The translations under genes and the position numbers were made by a program. The notes beneath the pieces are model-generated. The model saw only the letters and a list, made by a program, of their open reading frames with translations. It ran no database searches and was not told the origin of the DNA. A DNA stretch of 64,000 bases from Allorhizobium borbori (GTDB lineage Bacteria > Pseudomonadota > Alphaproteobacteria > Rhizobiales > Rhizobiaceae): contig NZ_JACIDU010000009.1 of NCBI RefSeq assembly GCF_014196535.1, positions 124,001 to 188,000 of the forward strand, written 5' to 3'. Numbering within the stretch: the first letter of the stretch is position 1; each line of letters starts with the position of its first letter. Below are positions 18,080 through 27,995 of this stretch, one piece after another.

Positions 18080-18391
18080 TTACTTGGCTTCGCCTACGTG
18101 TTCGGCGGCGATGGCTTCATGGTGGCGGATCACTTCCTTGATGATGAAATTCAGGAACTTTTCCGCGAAATCGGGATCGAGATTGGCATCCTTGGCCAGG
18201 CGGCGCAGCCGCTCGATCTGGTATTCCTCCCGCGCCGGATCGGCCGGCGGCAGGCTATGCTTGGCCTTGAGAACCCCAACGGCCTGGGTGCAACGAAACC
18301 GCTCGGCCAGCATGTGGACCAGCGCCGCGTCGATATTGTCGATGGACTGGCGGTAGCCCGAAAGCTGCGCGCGGATTTCAGGATCGATCAT
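18080..18391 (-). CDS. Chorismate mutase (AroQ class)
   Basis: The 103-residue all-helical protein matches monofunctional AroQ chorismate mutases, which convert chorismate to prephenate for Phe and Tyr synthesis. Visible family marks are the first helix YRQSIDNIDAALVHMLAERF, Lys-rich VGVLKAKHSLPPADPAREEYQIERL with the active-site Lys and Arg, and FAEKFLNFIIKEVIRHHE. There is no signal peptide, so it is cytoplasmic. The gene lies between ffh (12 bp away) and rpsP, an arrangement conserved in rhizobia that mixes aromatic synthesis with SRP and ribosome genes. Confidence 0.93.
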   Translation of the reverse strand: MIDPEIRAQLSGYRQSIDNIDAALVHMLAERFRCTQAVGVLKAKHSLPPADPAREEYQIERLRRLAKDANLDPDFAEKFLNFIIKEVIRHHEAIAAEHVGEAK

Positions 18392-18403
18392 GGTCTCCTC
18401 CCC

Positions 18404-19966
18404 TCACTTCTTCTTCGGGAAGCCCGGCAGACCGGGAAGGCCACCGAGACCCGGAAGCTTTGCGCCGCCCAGGCCCGGAAGACCGCCAAGACCGCTCGGC
18501 AGCCCCGCGCCAGGCTTCGTCAGGCCGGAGGCTTCCGCCTGCTTGGCCAGCGCCTCGAGCTGCTTGGGGTCCATGTTCGACAGATCGGGCATGCCGCCGC
18601 CAAGGCCACCAAGGCCCATCTTGCCGGCAAGGCCGCCCATCATCTGCTTCATCATGCCGCCTTTGCCCTTGCCGCCCATCATCTTCATCATGTCGGCCAT
18701 GCCGCGATGCATCTTGAGCAGCTTGTTGATTTCGGCGGCATCCGTTCCGGAACCGCTGGCGATGCGCTTCTTGCGGGAATGCTTGAGCAGATCGGGGTTG
18801 GCACGCTCTTCCTTCGTCATCGAAGAGATGATGGCGAGCTGGCGGCGGAACAGCTTGTCGTCCAGACCGGCGGCGGCCATCTTGTCCTTCATGCCGGCCA
18901 TGCCGGGCATAAGCCCCATGATGCCGCCCATGCCACCCATCTTCTGCATCTGGCGAAGCTGGTCGGCGAGGTCGTTCAGGTCGAACTTGCCCTTGGCCAT
19001 GCGCGCGGCCATGGCCGCGGCCTTTTCGGCGTCGATGTTTTCCGCGGCCTTTTCGACCAGCGAAACGATGTCGCCCATGCCAAGGATACGGTCGGCGATC
19101 CGGCGCGGGTGGAACTCCTCGAGTTCGCCCATCTTTTCGCCGACACCGATGAGCTTGATCGGCTTGCCGGTGACGGCGCGCATCGAAAGGGCGGCGCCGC
19201 CACGGCCATCGCCGTCCATGCGGGTCAGGACGAGGCCGGTGATGCCGATGCGCTCATCGAAGGAGCGGGCAAGGTTCACGGCATCCTGACCGGTCAGCGA
19301 GTCCGCGACCAACAGGATTTCATGCGGGTTCGAGCGGCGCTTGATCTCGGCCATCTCGGCCATCAGCGGCTCGTCGATATGCGTACGGCCGGCGGTATCG
19401 AGGATCACCACGTCGTAACCACCGAGCTTGGCGGCCTGCACGGCGCGGGCGGAAATATCGGTGGGCGACTGGCCCGCGATGATCGGCAGCGTTTCGACGC
19501 CGGTCTGGCTGCCGAGCTGGCGAAGCTGTTCCTGCGCGGCGGGGCGGCGCGTATCGAGCGAGGCCATCAGGACCTTCTTGCGCTCGCGTTCCGTCAGCCG
19601 CTTGGCGATCTTCGCCGTCGTCGTCGTTTTACCCGAGCCCTGAAGACCGACCATCATGATGACGACAGGCGCCGGTGCATTGAGGTCGATGACCTCGCCT
19701 TCGGCACCCAGCGTCGCGATGAGTTCGTCGTGAACGATCTTGACGACCATCTGGCCGGGCTTGATCGATTTCAGAACTTCCGCGCCAACGGCCTTTTCGC
19801 GCACGCGATCCGTAAAGCCGCGCACGACCTCCAGCGCCACGTCCGCTTCGAGCAGCGCGCGACGCACCTCGCGCAGTGCCGCCGAGACATCCGCCTCGGA
19901 GAGCGCACCGCGGCCGGTCAGTCCATTCAGAATGGAGCCAAGACGGTCCTGGAGGCTTTCAAACAT
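18404..19966 (-). CDS. ffh: Signal recognition particle protein Ffh
   Basis: The 520-residue SRP GTPase has an N domain (1-95), a G domain with P-loop GLQGSGKTTT (107-116), DTRRPAAQEQL, DTAGRTH and TRMDGDGRGGAAL, and a methionine-rich M domain (about 325-450) that binds signal peptides and 4.5S RNA. The last 60 residues are an unusual Gly/Leu/Pro low-complexity tail with repeated LGGLPGLGG-like units. Ffh targets nascent membrane proteins to FtsY, whose gene is at 23548 on the other strand. It is first in the run ffh-chorismate mutase-rpsP-rimM-trmD-DUF4260-rplS. Confidence 0.97.
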   Translation of the reverse strand: MFESLQDRLGSILNGLTGRGALSEADVSAALREVRRALLEADVALEVVRGFTDRVREKAVGAEVLKSIKPGQMVVKIVHDELIATLGAEGEVIDLNAPAPVVIMMVGLQGSGKTTTTAKIAKRLTERERKKVLMASLDTRRPAAQEQLRQLGSQTGVETLPIIAGQSPTDISARAVQAAKLGGYDVVILDTAGRTHIDEPLMAEMAEIKRRSNPHEILLVADSLTGQDAVNLARSFDERIGITGLVLTRMDGDGRGGAALSMRAVTGKPIKLIGVGEKMGELEEFHPRRIADRILGMGDIVSLVEKAAENIDAEKAAAMAARMAKGKFDLNDLADQLRQMQKMGGMGGIMGLMPGMAGMKDKMAAAGLDDKLFRRQLAIISSMTKEERANPDLLKHSRKKRIASGSGTDAAEINKLLKMHRGMADMMKMMGGKGKGGMMKQMMGGLAGKMGLGGLGGGMPDLSNMDPKQLEALAKQAEASGLTKPGAGLPSGLGGLPGLGGAKLPGLGGLPGLPGFPKKK

Positions 19967-20282
19967 TGGTTCTTCCTTCTCGCTTCCGGTGGTGCCCGAA
20001 AAGCTTGGGTCTCAGGCCGACAGTTACAAGACGCATAAGCCAAAAAGCACCCGAGGGCGCAACGCGCTGTCGGGTGTTGACCTCCGGAATCCTGTTCCGG
20101 TCGGCGGCTCCAAGTCTTGTCACTTGTCAGCAGATCGACGGGCTTAAACAACAAGAGCGCGCAAAAGTCAACCGCAGGGCCGGAAAAGCACGTTTTCGGT
20201 CGGCAAGACCGTTGCCGGACGCCCGTCGCGACCATATCTCAACGGTCAGAGCAAGAACAGGCGGGCAGGGAGAAGACCCGAC
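19967..20282. other. Divergent gap between ffh and the MBL-fold gene
   Basis: There is no gene here. I specifically looked for the 4.5S SRP RNA signature (GGTCAGG...GGAAGCAGCC) and did not find it. Promoters for the ffh gene run (minus) and the hydrolase (plus) are expected here but no box is clear enough to mark. Confidence 0.6.
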
Positions 20283-21272
20283 ATGGCGAGGAACCCCTAT
20301 TACGGCGGACCGACGAGCGACCATTTCAACGGTACCCGGTTCTTCAATCCCGATGGCATAGAGCCGCTGGGGTTCAGGGAACTCTTGCGCTGGAACTTCG
20401 GGGAAAGTCGCGCCCGCTGGCCGAAACGACTGGAGTTGGCAATGCCGGCCCGGCCCGCGCAAAAGGTTTCCGGCAGCGATCTGCGCGTCACCATGATCGG
20501 CCATGCCTCCATGCTCATCCAGGTGGCGGACCTCAACATTCTGGTCGACCCCGTCTGGTCGGAGCGTGCCAGCCCGCTTTCCTTCGCCGGCCCGAAACGG
20601 GTGATCGAACCCGGCATCGAATTCGACCACCTGCCGCCGGTCGATGTCGTCATCGTCACCCACAATCATTATGACCATCTCGATCTCGCGACGCTGAAGC
20701 GGTTGTGCGAGGCCTTCAACCCGTTGATCCTGACCCCGCTCGGCAATGACACGATCATCCGTCTTGCCGCACCCGATGCCCGCATCGTGCCGCTCGACTG
20801 GGGGGAAAGCTGGGACGTGGAAGGTGTCACCTTCACCGCCGAACCCTGCCACCACTGGTCTGCGCGCGGCCTGCGCGATCGCTCGATGGCGCTGTGGGCT
20901 GCCTTCGTCATCGAAACCCCGGCGGGCCGCATCTATCACATAGGCGACACCGGGTTTCATGGCGGCCGCAACTACCGGGCGCTCGCCGAAAAATACGGCG
21001 ACTTCCGTCTCGCCATCCTGCCGATCGGCGCCTATGAGCCGCGCTGGTTCATGGAGGCCCAGCACCAGAACCCGGCAGAGGCCGTGGAAGGCTTCCGCCT
21101 CATCAATGCGGCGCACGCCATCGGCCATCATTTCGGCACGTTCCAGCTCACCAACGAGCCCATCGGCGCCCCGGTCGATCACCTGGCCGAAGCGCTTCTT
21201 GCCGCCGAAATCGAAAGCACCCGCTTTCGCCCGCTCGGCGCGGGCCAGATGTTCGATGTTCCCGACCGCTGA
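20283..21272 (+). CDS. MBL-fold metallo-hydrolase, NAPE-PLD/RomA type
   Basis: The 329-residue protein has the metallo-beta-lactamase zinc motif THNHYDHLD (about residues 127-135), an upstream [30 protein letters not shown] strand pair in two blocks, and a later [10 protein letters not shown] (near 222) with the bridging Asp. This layout is typical of the PF12706 branch related to N-acyl-phosphatidylethanolamine phospholipase D. The substrate in bacteria is usually unknown. The start at ATG 20283 follows GGGAGAAGACCCGAC. There is no signal peptide. It precedes dapF by 74 bp but may be its own unit. Confidence 0.9.
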   Translation: MARNPYYGGPTSDHFNGTRFFNPDGIEPLGFRELLRWNFGESRARWPKRLELAMPARPAQKVSGSDLRVTMIGHASMLIQVADLNILVDPVWSERASPLSFAGPKRVIEPGIEFDHLPPVDVVIVTHNHYDHLDLATLKRLCEAFNPLILTPLGNDTIIRLAAPDARIVPLDWGESWDVEGVTFTAEPCHHWSARGLRDRSMALWAAFVIETPAGRIYHIGDTGFHGGRNYRALAEKYGDFRLAILPIGAYEPRWFMEAQHQNPAEAVEGFRLINAAHAIGHHFGTFQLTNEPIGAPVDHLAEALLAAEIESTRFRPLGAGQMFDVPDR

Positions 21273-21346
21273 CCCCGTGCTCTCTACTGGTAATCCGCGG
21301 CTTTTTCCTCCATATAGGCCAGAGAAAGCAAGGGAAGTGCAGCGCC

Positions 21347-22249
21347 ATGTCGGAAACGGTCGAATTCGCGAAGATGAACGGACTGGGAAACCAGATTCTC
21401 GTCGTGGATATGCGTGGCCGCAAGGACAAGGTGACGCCGGAGGCCGCCATCGCACTGGCCGCCGATCCCTTGACCCGCTTCGACCAGATCATGGCGATCC
21501 ATGATCCCAAGGTGAACGGCACCGATGCCTATATCGACATCGTGAACTGCGATGGTACGCGGGCGCAGGCCTGCGGCAACGGCACCCGCTGCGTGGTGCA
21601 GGCGCTCGCCTCCGAGACGGGCCGCAAGTCCTTCACCTTCCAGACCATTGCCGGTATTCTCAACGCCGTCGAGCATGAGGACGGCACGATCTCGGTCGAT
21701 ATGGGCCAGCCCGTCTTCGAGTGGAACCGCATCCCGCTCTCCGAAGAGTTCCACGATACCAGCCGTATCGAACTGCAGATCGGCCCGATCGACAATCCCG
21801 TCCTGCATTCGCCGGCGGTCATGTCGATGGGGAACCCGCACGCCATCTTCTGGGTCGACCGCGATCCGATGAGCTTCGATCTCGACCGTTTCGGTCCGCT
21901 GCTCGAAAACCATCCGATGTTCCCGGAAAAGGCCAACATCACGCTGGCGCAGGTGACGTCGCCGACATCGATGACGACCCGCACCTGGGAGCGTGGCGCG
22001 GGCCTGACGCTCGCCTGCGGTTCCGCTGCCTGTTCCGCCGCCGTTTCCGGCGCTCGCACCGGCCGCACGGGCCGCAAGGTGGAAGTTACAGTTGCTTCCA
22101 GCCCGAACCGCGGCAAGCTCGTGATCGAATGGCGTCCCGACAATCACGTCGTCATGACCGGCCCCGCCGAATGGGAATGGGCCGGCACGCTGAACCCGGA
22201 AACCGGCAGCTTCACCCGCAGCCCGGAAGCGGGAGCCGAAGCCCGGTGA
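21347..22249 (+). CDS. dapF: Diaminopimelate epimerase
   Basis: The 300-residue enzyme interconverts LL- and meso-diaminopimelate for lysine and peptidoglycan. Both catalytic cysteines are in place: Cys76 in ACGNGTRC and Cys224 in [26 protein letters not shown] begins the fold. The stop TGA overlaps the GTG start of mtaB (GTGA), implying coupled translation. It heads the likely operon dapF-mtaB-ftsY-yciB-DUF2585. Confidence 0.96.
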   Translation: MSETVEFAKMNGLGNQILVVDMRGRKDKVTPEAAIALAADPLTRFDQIMAIHDPKVNGTDAYIDIVNCDGTRAQACGNGTRCVVQALASETGRKSFTFQTIAGILNAVEHEDGTISVDMGQPVFEWNRIPLSEEFHDTSRIELQIGPIDNPVLHSPAVMSMGNPHAIFWVDRDPMSFDLDRFGPLLENHPMFPEKANITLAQVTSPTSMTTRTWERGAGLTLACGSAACSAAVSGARTGRTGRKVEVTVASSPNRGKLVIEWRPDNHVVMTGPAEWEWAGTLNPETGSFTRSPEAGAEAR

Positions 22250-23520
22250 GCGGTGTCGAGGTCATCACCTTCGGCTGCCGTCTCAACACCTATGAATCGG
22301 AAGTGATGCGGGCCGAGGCAAAGGCAGCCGGGTTGAACAATGCCATACTGTTCAATACCTGCGCCGTCACCGCCGAGGCGACCCGGCAGGCGCGGCAGGC
22401 CATTCGCCGCGCCCGGCGCGAAAATCCGAATGCCCGCATCATCGTCACCGGCTGCGGCGCGCAGACGGAAGCCGATACCTTTTCCGCCATGCCGGAAGTG
22501 GATGCGGTTCTCGGCAACGAAGAAAAGCTGAAAAGCGCGTCCTATCGCGCCCTGCCCGATTTCGGTGTTTCGGCGGAAGAAAAGATCCGCGTCAACGACA
22601 TCATGAGCGTGACGGAAACCGCCCCGCAAATGGTCAACGCCATCGATGGCCATGTGCGCGCCTTCCTGCAGGTGCAGAACGGCTGCGATCACCGCTGCAC
22701 CTTCTGCATCATTCCCTATGGCCGCGGCAATTCCCGTTCGGTGCCCATGGGCGCCGTGGTGGAACAGGCCCGCCGGCTGGTGGAGGGCGGTTATCGCGAG
22801 GTCGTGCTGACCGGCGTCGACGCGACGAGCTATGGCGCTGACCTGCCTGGTACGCCGACGCTTGGACTGCTGGCGAAAACCGTGTTGAAACAGGTGCCGG
22901 AAATCCTGCGACTCCGCCTTTCCTCCATCGACAGCATTGAGGTCGACCCACATCTGATGGACCTGATCGCGAATGAGCCGCGCTTCATGCCGCATCTGCA
23001 TCTTTCGCTCCAGCATGGCGATGATCTCATCCTGAAGCGCATGAAGCGCCGTCACCTCAGCGCCGATGCCATCCGCTTCTGCGGCGACGCTCGTCGCCTA
23101 CGTCCGGAAATCGCCTTCAGCGCCGATATGATCGCCGGTTTCCCGACAGAAACGGACGAGGCTGCGGAAAATTCCGCGCGGCTGGCGGAAGCCTGCGGCA
23201 TCGCCCAGCTTCACGTCTTTCCCTATAGTCCGCGTCCGGGAACCCCCGCCGCTCGGATGCCGCAAATCGATCGCGCGCTTGTCAAGGCCCGCGCCGCGCG
23301 CCTGCGCGAACGCGGTGAAGTCCTTTACGCCGCCCATCTCAATCGCATGACCGGCACGCGTCAGACATTGCTGATCGAGAACAACGGCATGGCGCATACG
23401 GAAAATTTCACCGGTGTCGCGACGCCGGGTCTAAAACCCCGTGACCTTGTGTCGGCGACCATCGCCGGTCACAATGGCCGCCACCTCATCATCGATGTCG
23501 AGGCGGCCCGCGCCGCCTGA
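22246..23520 (+). CDS. mtaB: tRNA t6A37 methylthiotransferase MtaB
   Basis: The 424-residue radical-SAM protein makes ms2t6A at position 37 of ANN-decoding tRNAs. It shows an N-terminal MTTase domain with cluster cysteines Cys11 (FGCRLN) and Cys39 (FNTCAV), the radical-SAM triad Cys147/151/154 ([10 protein letters not shown]), and a C-terminal TRAM-like segment. I assign GTG 22246 as start because it begins the conserved [13 protein letters not shown] block and overlaps the dapF stop. The frame is open further upstream, through dapF, without homology. Confidence 0.94.
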   Translation: MSGVEVITFGCRLNTYESEVMRAEAKAAGLNNAILFNTCAVTAEATRQARQAIRRARRENPNARIIVTGCGAQTEADTFSAMPEVDAVLGNEEKLKSASYRALPDFGVSAEEKIRVNDIMSVTETAPQMVNAIDGHVRAFLQVQNGCDHRCTFCIIPYGRGNSRSVPMGAVVEQARRLVEGGYREVVLTGVDATSYGADLPGTPTLGLLAKTVLKQVPEILRLRLSSIDSIEVDPHLMDLIANEPRFMPHLHLSLQHGDDLILKRMKRRHLSADAIRFCGDARRLRPEIAFSADMIAGFPTETDEAAENSARLAEACGIAQLHVFPYSPRPGTPAARMPQIDRALVKARAARLRERGEVLYAAHLNRMTGTRQTLLIENNGMAHTENFTGVATPGLKPRDLVSATIAGHNGRHLIIDVEAARAA

Positions 23521-23547
23521 TTGTTCAAAGAGTACGGATAACACCCC

Positions 23548-24807
23548 ATGGCCGGTTTCATCAAACGTATCTTCTCCTTCGGCAAGGAGCGCCCGCCGGA
23601 GGCTGAGACGCCCGCACCCGATGCGGCGGAAGCCGAAATCCCGGCCGAAGACGAACCATCCGAATTCGAAAAGGTGCTGGAGGAGGTCGAGCGCGAACCG
23701 GAGACAGTTGCCGGCGCCGAGGAACCGCTGGAAACCGTGATCTCCGAAAGCCTGGAGGCCGCACCGGTCATCGAACCAGCCGAAGAACAGGTGGACGAAC
23801 GGATGGCCGGGACCGACACCCCGGCCCTGCCAGCCGGCTTCGCGCTGAGCGAAAATGAGCCTGAGGAAGAGGTCGAGCCGGAAGAAGCCCCCAGACTCAC
23901 CTGGTTCCAGCGTCTCAAGGCCGGGCTTTCACGCACGTCCTCCCAGCTTAGCCTGAAGATTTCCGCCCTGTTCACCAAGCGCAAGCTGGATGAAGACACG
24001 CTCGACGAACTTGAAGACCTGCTGATCCAGTCCGATCTCGGCGTCGAAACCGCCATGCGCATCACCGGCGCGCTGTCTTCCGAGCGTTACGGCAAGGATG
24101 TGAGCGGCGAGGATGTCGCCCGCATCATGGCCGCCGAGGTTGAGAAGGTTTTGTCCCCCGTCGCGAAGCCGCTGAAGCTCGATCTCTCGCACAAGCCGCA
24201 CGTCATCCTCGTCGTCGGCGTCAACGGCACCGGCAAGACCACCACGATCGGCAAGCTTGCCGCCAAGCTTTCGGGCGCGGGCCTCAAGGTCACCCTTGCC
24301 GCAGGCGACACCTTCCGCGCCGCTGCCATTGAACAGCTCAAGATCTGGGCCGAGCGCACGGGCTCCGACTTCATCGGCACCAGGCTTGGCGCCGATGCCG
24401 CGGGCCTCGCCTATGATGCCTTCGAACAGGCGAAGGCGAAGAAGAGCGACGTGCTCATCATCGATACCGCCGGCCGCCTGCAGAACAAGGCGGAACTGAT
24501 GGCGGAACTGGAAAAGATCGTCCGCGTGCTCGGCAAGCTCGATCCGGATGCGCCGCACACCGTTCTCCAGACGCTCGATGCAACCACCGGCCAGAACGCC
24601 ATGAGCCAGGTCGAGATCTTCCGCAATGTGGCGGGCGTCAACGGCCTGATTATGACAAAATTGGATGGCACGGCTCGCGGCGGTATCCTGGTCGCCATCG
24701 CCGCCAAGCACAAGCTGCCGGTCTATTTCATCGGTGTCGGTGAAGGGATCGACGATCTGGAGCCTTTCGAGGCAGGTGATTTCGCCAAGGCGATTGCGGG
24801 AGTTTGA
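23548..24807 (+). CDS. ftsY: Signal recognition particle receptor FtsY
   Basis: The 419-residue protein has a long acidic N-terminal A region (about 10-115, rich in Glu, Pro and Ala) that attaches it to the membrane, then the SRP-GTPase NG domain with GVNGTGKTT (224-232), DTFRAAAIEQL, DTAGRLQNKAELMAEL and TKLDGTARGG. It receives Ffh-ribosome complexes at the membrane. The start follows a poor SD. It is 27 bp after mtaB and 3 bp before yciB, so operon membership is very likely. Confidence 0.97.
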   Translation: MAGFIKRIFSFGKERPPEAETPAPDAAEAEIPAEDEPSEFEKVLEEVEREPETVAGAEEPLETVISESLEAAPVIEPAEEQVDERMAGTDTPALPAGFALSENEPEEEVEPEEAPRLTWFQRLKAGLSRTSSQLSLKISALFTKRKLDEDTLDELEDLLIQSDLGVETAMRITGALSSERYGKDVSGEDVARIMAAEVEKVLSPVAKPLKLDLSHKPHVILVVGVNGTGKTTTIGKLAAKLSGAGLKVTLAAGDTFRAAAIEQLKIWAERTGSDFIGTRLGADAAGLAYDAFEQAKAKKSDVLIIDTAGRLQNKAELMAELEKIVRVLGKLDPDAPHTVLQTLDATTGQNAMSQVEIFRNVAGVNGLIMTKLDGTARGGILVAIAAKHKLPVYFIGVGEGIDDLEPFEAGDFAKAIAGV

Positions 24808-24810
24808 CGC

Positions 24811-25461
24811 GTGGACATCGAGAGCAATCAGAAAGAAAGTGCCGAAATGGCCGCCGAGATCAGCCCGCTCCTGAAAATGGCGCTGGAACTCGGGCCGCTG
24901 CTGGTCTTCTTCTTCGCCAATGCCCGCGGCGAATGGCTGGCGAGCCGCTTTCCGGTTCTCACCGAATTCGGTGGGCCGATCTTCATCGCCACCGGCCTGT
25001 TCATGATCGCAACAGCCGTGGCGCTGACCGTATCATGGCTTCTCACCCGCAAACTGCCGATGATGCCGCTCATTTCCGGCATCGTCGTCTTCGTCTTCGG
25101 TGCGCTGACGCTCTGGCTACAGAACGACACCTTCATCAAGATGAAGCCGACCATCGTCAACGCGCTGTTCGGCACCATCCTGCTCGGCGGCCTGTTCTTC
25201 GGCCAGTCGCTTCTGGGCTATGTCTTCAACTCCGCCTTCAAGCTGACGGATGAGGGCTGGCGCAAGCTGACGCTCCGCTGGGGCGTGTTCTTCCTCTTCC
25301 TCGCCGTGTTGAACGAGGCCGTCTGGCGAACGGTCTCGACCGATACCTGGGTCGCCTTCAAGGTGTGGGGCACGATGCCCATCACCGTCCTTTTCACGAT
25401 GGCACAGATGCCGCTCATCATGAAACACTCCGTAGAACCCATCATGAAGGACAAACCGTGA
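24811..25461 (+). CDS. Septation protein A / YciB family membrane protein
   Basis: The 216-residue protein has about six membrane helices and the YciB/IspZ marks [30 protein letters not shown] and [14 protein letters not shown]. The family affects envelope integrity and cell division. Two starts are possible: GTG 24811, preceded by GGGAG, or ATG 24847 ([19 protein letters not shown]). I use GTG 24811 on its SD. Its stop TGA overlaps the GTG start of the next gene. Confidence 0.92.
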   Translation: MDIESNQKESAEMAAEISPLLKMALELGPLLVFFFANARGEWLASRFPVLTEFGGPIFIATGLFMIATAVALTVSWLLTRKLPMMPLISGIVVFVFGALTLWLQNDTFIKMKPTIVNALFGTILLGGLFFGQSLLGYVFNSAFKLTDEGWRKLTLRWGVFFLFLAVLNEAVWRTVSTDTWVAFKVWGTMPITVLFTMAQMPLIMKHSVEPIMKDKP

Positions 25462-26042
25462 CAGCCGAGGCCGCTCCGACCGCAAGCCGCAATACGCTCT
25501 GGCTCGGCGTCGCCCTTGGCCTGCTGCTCGCCCAGATCGTCATCCTGCATCTCATGGGCCGTATTCCGATTTGCGAATGCGGCTATATCAAGCTGTTCGA
25601 GCCGGGTGCGAACACACCGGGCAATTCGCAGCACCTGTCGGACTGGTACACGCCCTCTCATATCATCCACGGCTTCCTGTTCTACGGGCTCGGCTGGCTG
25701 CTGTTTCGCAGGCAGCCCCTGTTTGCCCGCCTCTCGTTTGCCGTCTTGATCGAGGCCGCGTGGGAACTGGCGGAAAACTCGCCGATGGTCATCGACCGCT
25801 ACCGCACCGCCACCATGGCGCTCGGCTATACCGGCGACAGCATCCTGAACTCCGGCATGGACACCGTGTTCATGGCGCTCGGCTTCTTCTTCGCCGCGCG
25901 CATGCCGGTCTGGGTCACGGTGGCGCTTGCCATCGCCTTTGAGCTTCTGACGCTCTTCGTCATCCGTGACAATCTCACGCTCAACGTGCTGATGCTCGTC
26001 TGGCCGGTCGAAGCCATCAAGGTCTGGCAGGCGGGCCTTTAA
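25458..26042 (+). CDS. DUF2585 (UPF0314) membrane protein
   Basis: The 194-residue protein has about four membrane helices and the conserved stretch [38 protein letters not shown] (spread over residues 40-78), plus [15 protein letters not shown], which identifies DUF2585. Its function is unknown. I assign GTG 25458, which overlaps the yciB stop as GTGA, repeating the dapF/mtaB pattern. It ends convergently with the DUF486 gene, both TAA stops sharing a TTAA palindrome. Histidines and acidic residues in the conserved block could bind metal, but this is a guess. Confidence 0.88.
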   Translation: MTAEAAPTASRNTLWLGVALGLLLAQIVILHLMGRIPICECGYIKLFEPGANTPGNSQHLSDWYTPSHIIHGFLFYGLGWLLFRRQPLFARLSFAVLIEAAWELAENSPMVIDRYRTATMALGYTGDSILNSGMDTVFMALGFFFAARMPVWVTVALAIAFELLTLFVIRDNLTLNVLMLVWPVEAIKVWQAGL

Positions 26043-26377
26043 GGCTTGAAGATAAAGGCTGCGCCGCAGGCAATGAGTCCGAAGCCGACCAGATGGTTCC
26101 AGCCGATGGACTCCTTCAGGTAAAACACAGAGAAGGCGGCGAAGACGAGAAGGGTAATCACCTCCTGCATCGTCTTGAGCTGGGCGGCGCTATAGACCTG
26201 ATGGCCGATGCGGTTGGCCGGCACTGCCAGCCAGTATTCGAAGAAGGCGATACCCCACGAGGTCATCACCGCGATCCATAGCGGCGTCTTTTCATGGCCG
26301 AGATGACCATACCAGGCAAAGGTCATGAAGATGTTGGAAGCGAAAAGCAGCAGGATAGGCGTGTAATAACCGGCCAT
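26039..26377 (-). CDS. DUF486 family small multidrug-type membrane protein
   Basis: The 112-residue protein has four membrane helices: [54 protein letters not shown] and [16 protein letters not shown]. This matches DUF486, a DMT-superfamily group with no assigned substrate. The VPANRIGH block between helices 2 and 3 is a family mark. The start ATG 26377 lies directly after the ccm terminator hairpin; the best SD, GGGG, is inside that hairpin's 3' arm. A longer frame to 26431 would run through the terminator. Confidence 0.85.
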   Translation of the reverse strand: MAGYYTPILLLFASNIFMTFAWYGHLGHEKTPLWIAVMTSWGIAFFEYWLAVPANRIGHQVYSAAQLKTMQEVITLLVFAAFSVFYLKESIGWNHLVGFGLIACGAAFIFKP

Positions 26378-26378
26378 G

Positions 26379-26401
26379 AAAAACCCCGAAATGATTCGGG
26401 G
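26379..26401 (-). terminator. Terminator of the ccm operon abutting the DUF486 start
   Basis: On the minus strand CCCCGAA (26401-26395), loop TCAT and TTCGGGG (26390-26384) form a 7-bp stem followed by TTTTT. The T run ends one base before ATG 26377, so terminator and translation start are fused. Confidence 0.8.
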
Positions 26402-26411
26402 CCATGCTACT

Positions 26412-27011
26412 TCAGGATAATGGCGCCGCAAGGGCCTTCTCGATGGCCGGCATCAGCCCTTCCCTCAGGCTGACGGGGTCGAACGGCCCGACCCGCTTGT
26501 AGAGGATCCTGCCATCCGGGGCGACGAGGTAGGTTTCCGGAATGCCGTAGACACCCCAGTCGATAGCGGCCTTGCCGTTCGGGTCGACACCGATCGCCTT
26601 GTAGGGATTGCCAAGCTCGCCAAGGAAGCGCAGCGCATTGTCGTTGCGGTCCTTGTAATTGATGCCGACGAGATTGATGCGGGGATCCTTCGAAAGCTCG
26701 AGCAGGATCGGATGTTCCTCGCGACAGGGTATGCACCAGGACGCAAAGACATTGAGCAGCGTCAGCTTGCCCTTGATGGCGGCATCCGTCAGCGGCGGAG
26801 TATCCGACCCTTCGAGCGGCGGCATGTCGAGCGCGGGTGCCACCATGCCGATCAGCGCCGAGGGAATGGCGGATATGTCCTTGCCATGAACCTGCTGATC
26901 GTAAAGCACCTTGCCGGTGATGGCGGCAAAACCGGCAAACAGCACCAGCGGTATGAGCGCCAGCGCGTAGCGGCCGAAACCACCCTTGGTGGGTTGCGTC
27001 TCCTCGCTCAT
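26412..27011 (-). CDS. ccmG: Thiol:disulfide interchange protein CcmG (CycY/DsbE)
   Basis: The 199-residue protein has an uncleaved N-terminal membrane anchor (about 14-33) and a periplasmic thioredoxin domain with the CcmG-type WCIPC site (Cys93, Cys96) and downstream GVYGIPETYLVAPDGRI containing the cis-proline. It keeps apocytochrome c cysteines reduced for heme ligation. Its ATG overlaps the ccmD stop (ATGA). It is the last gene of ccmABCDG and is followed by a terminator. Confidence 0.96.
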   Translation of the reverse strand: MSEETQPTKGGFGRYALALIPLVLFAGFAAITGKVLYDQQVHGKDISAIPSALIGMVAPALDMPPLEGSDTPPLTDAAIKGKLTLLNVFASWCIPCREEHPILLELSKDPRINLVGINYKDRNDNALRFLGELGNPYKAIGVDPNGKAAIDWGVYGIPETYLVAPDGRILYKRVGPFDPVSLREGLMPAIEKALAAPLS

Positions 27012-27184
27012 GCCACTTCACCACCGGCCGTCTTGGCCGCCGAGCGTCGCCGATGACCGGCGGCTTCCAGTTCGGCAATTTCCCGCTGGCGGGCGCGGCC
27101 ATCAAGCCAGACCCAGAGACAGAGACCGAGAGATATGGCACCGGCCACCAGATAGGACGCGAGAATATAGAACGTATGGCTCAT
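27008..27184 (-). CDS. ccmD: Heme exporter protein CcmD
   Basis: This 58-codon frame reads MSHTFYILASYLVAGAISLG and then LCLWVWLDGRARQREIAELE before a basic tail ending GGEVA. It has one membrane helix followed by a charged, helical cytoplasmic part, as expected for CcmD, which helps release holo-CcmE from CcmABC. It fits exactly between ccmC (4-bp gap) and ccmG (4-bp overlap), the normal ccmD place. The SD is GAGGAGTGATGCC. Confidence 0.9.
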   Translation of the reverse strand: MSHTFYILASYLVAGAISLGLCLWVWLDGRARQREIAELEAAGHRRRSAAKTAGGEVA

Positions 27185-27188
27185 GGCA

Positions 27189-27950
27189 TCACTCCTCGCG
27201 GCCAGCCATGCGGGCGGCCATGCGGCGCTGCGATGTCACCCGGCGACGCCAGATTTCGTTGCGCATGGCGGCAATATGCAGCGTGAAGAACAGCATGGTG
27301 AAAGCCGTCGCCATGACGAGCAGAGGCCACAGGAAGGACGGATCGATGGTCGGCCCATCCATGCGCACGACGCTCGCCGGCTGGTGCAGCGTGTTCCACC
27401 ATTCCACCGAAAACTTGATGATCGGGATGTTGACGAAGCCCACGAGGATCAGCACTGCCGAAACGCGCGCCGCCTTGGCCGGCTCATCCATGGCGCGGTT
27501 AAGCGCAATCAGGCCGAGATACATGATGAAGAGGATAAAGACGGAGGTCAGCCGCGCATCCCACACCCACCAGGTGCCCCACATCGGCTTGCCCCACAGC
27601 GAACCGGTAATCAGCGAAATCAGCGTGAAGGCAGCGCCCAGAGGAGCCGCCGCCTTGTGGCTGACATCGGCCAGCGGATGACGCCAGACCAGCGTGCCGA
27701 TGGCCGAAACCGCCATGACCGAATAGCACATCATCGCTAGCCACGCCGCCGGCACATGCACATACATGATGCGCACGGTGTAACCCTGCTGGTAATCGCT
27801 GGTGCTGGAAAAGCTCATATACAGCCCGACCGCAAACAGCAGGGCGGTGATGCCCGACATCCACGGCAGAATGCTACGACAGAGCGCCAGAAAGCGCGTC
27901 GGGTTGGCCAGACCGGTGACTTTGTTCAGGACAAGGCTTGTGGTGCTCAT
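27189..27950 (-). CDS. ccmC: Heme exporter/heme-handling protein CcmC
   Basis: The 253-residue integral membrane protein carries the tryptophan-rich heme motif WGTWWVWDARLTS (124-136) and conserved periplasmic histidines, for example His65 in VHVPAAW and another in WWNTLHQPAS. CcmC loads heme onto CcmE. It has six predicted helices. It follows ccmB after 45 bp and precedes ccmD by 4 bp. Confidence 0.97.
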   Translation of the reverse strand: MSTTSLVLNKVTGLANPTRFLALCRSILPWMSGITALLFAVGLYMSFSSTSDYQQGYTVRIMYVHVPAAWLAMMCYSVMAVSAIGTLVWRHPLADVSHKAAAPLGAAFTLISLITGSLWGKPMWGTWWVWDARLTSVFILFIMYLGLIALNRAMDEPAKAARVSAVLILVGFVNIPIIKFSVEWWNTLHQPASVVRMDGPTIDPSFLWPLLVMATAFTMLFFTLHIAAMRNEIWRRRVTSQRRMAARMAGREE

Positions 27951-27995
27951 GGAGCCTTTCTAACCTCAGAATTGGTCGCCTGCAATTGATCCCGG

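Noticed and set aside
19967-20282. Possible 4.5S SRP RNA next to ffh
   Set aside because: The conserved GGTCAGG/GGAAGCAGCC loop sequence is absent on both strands.
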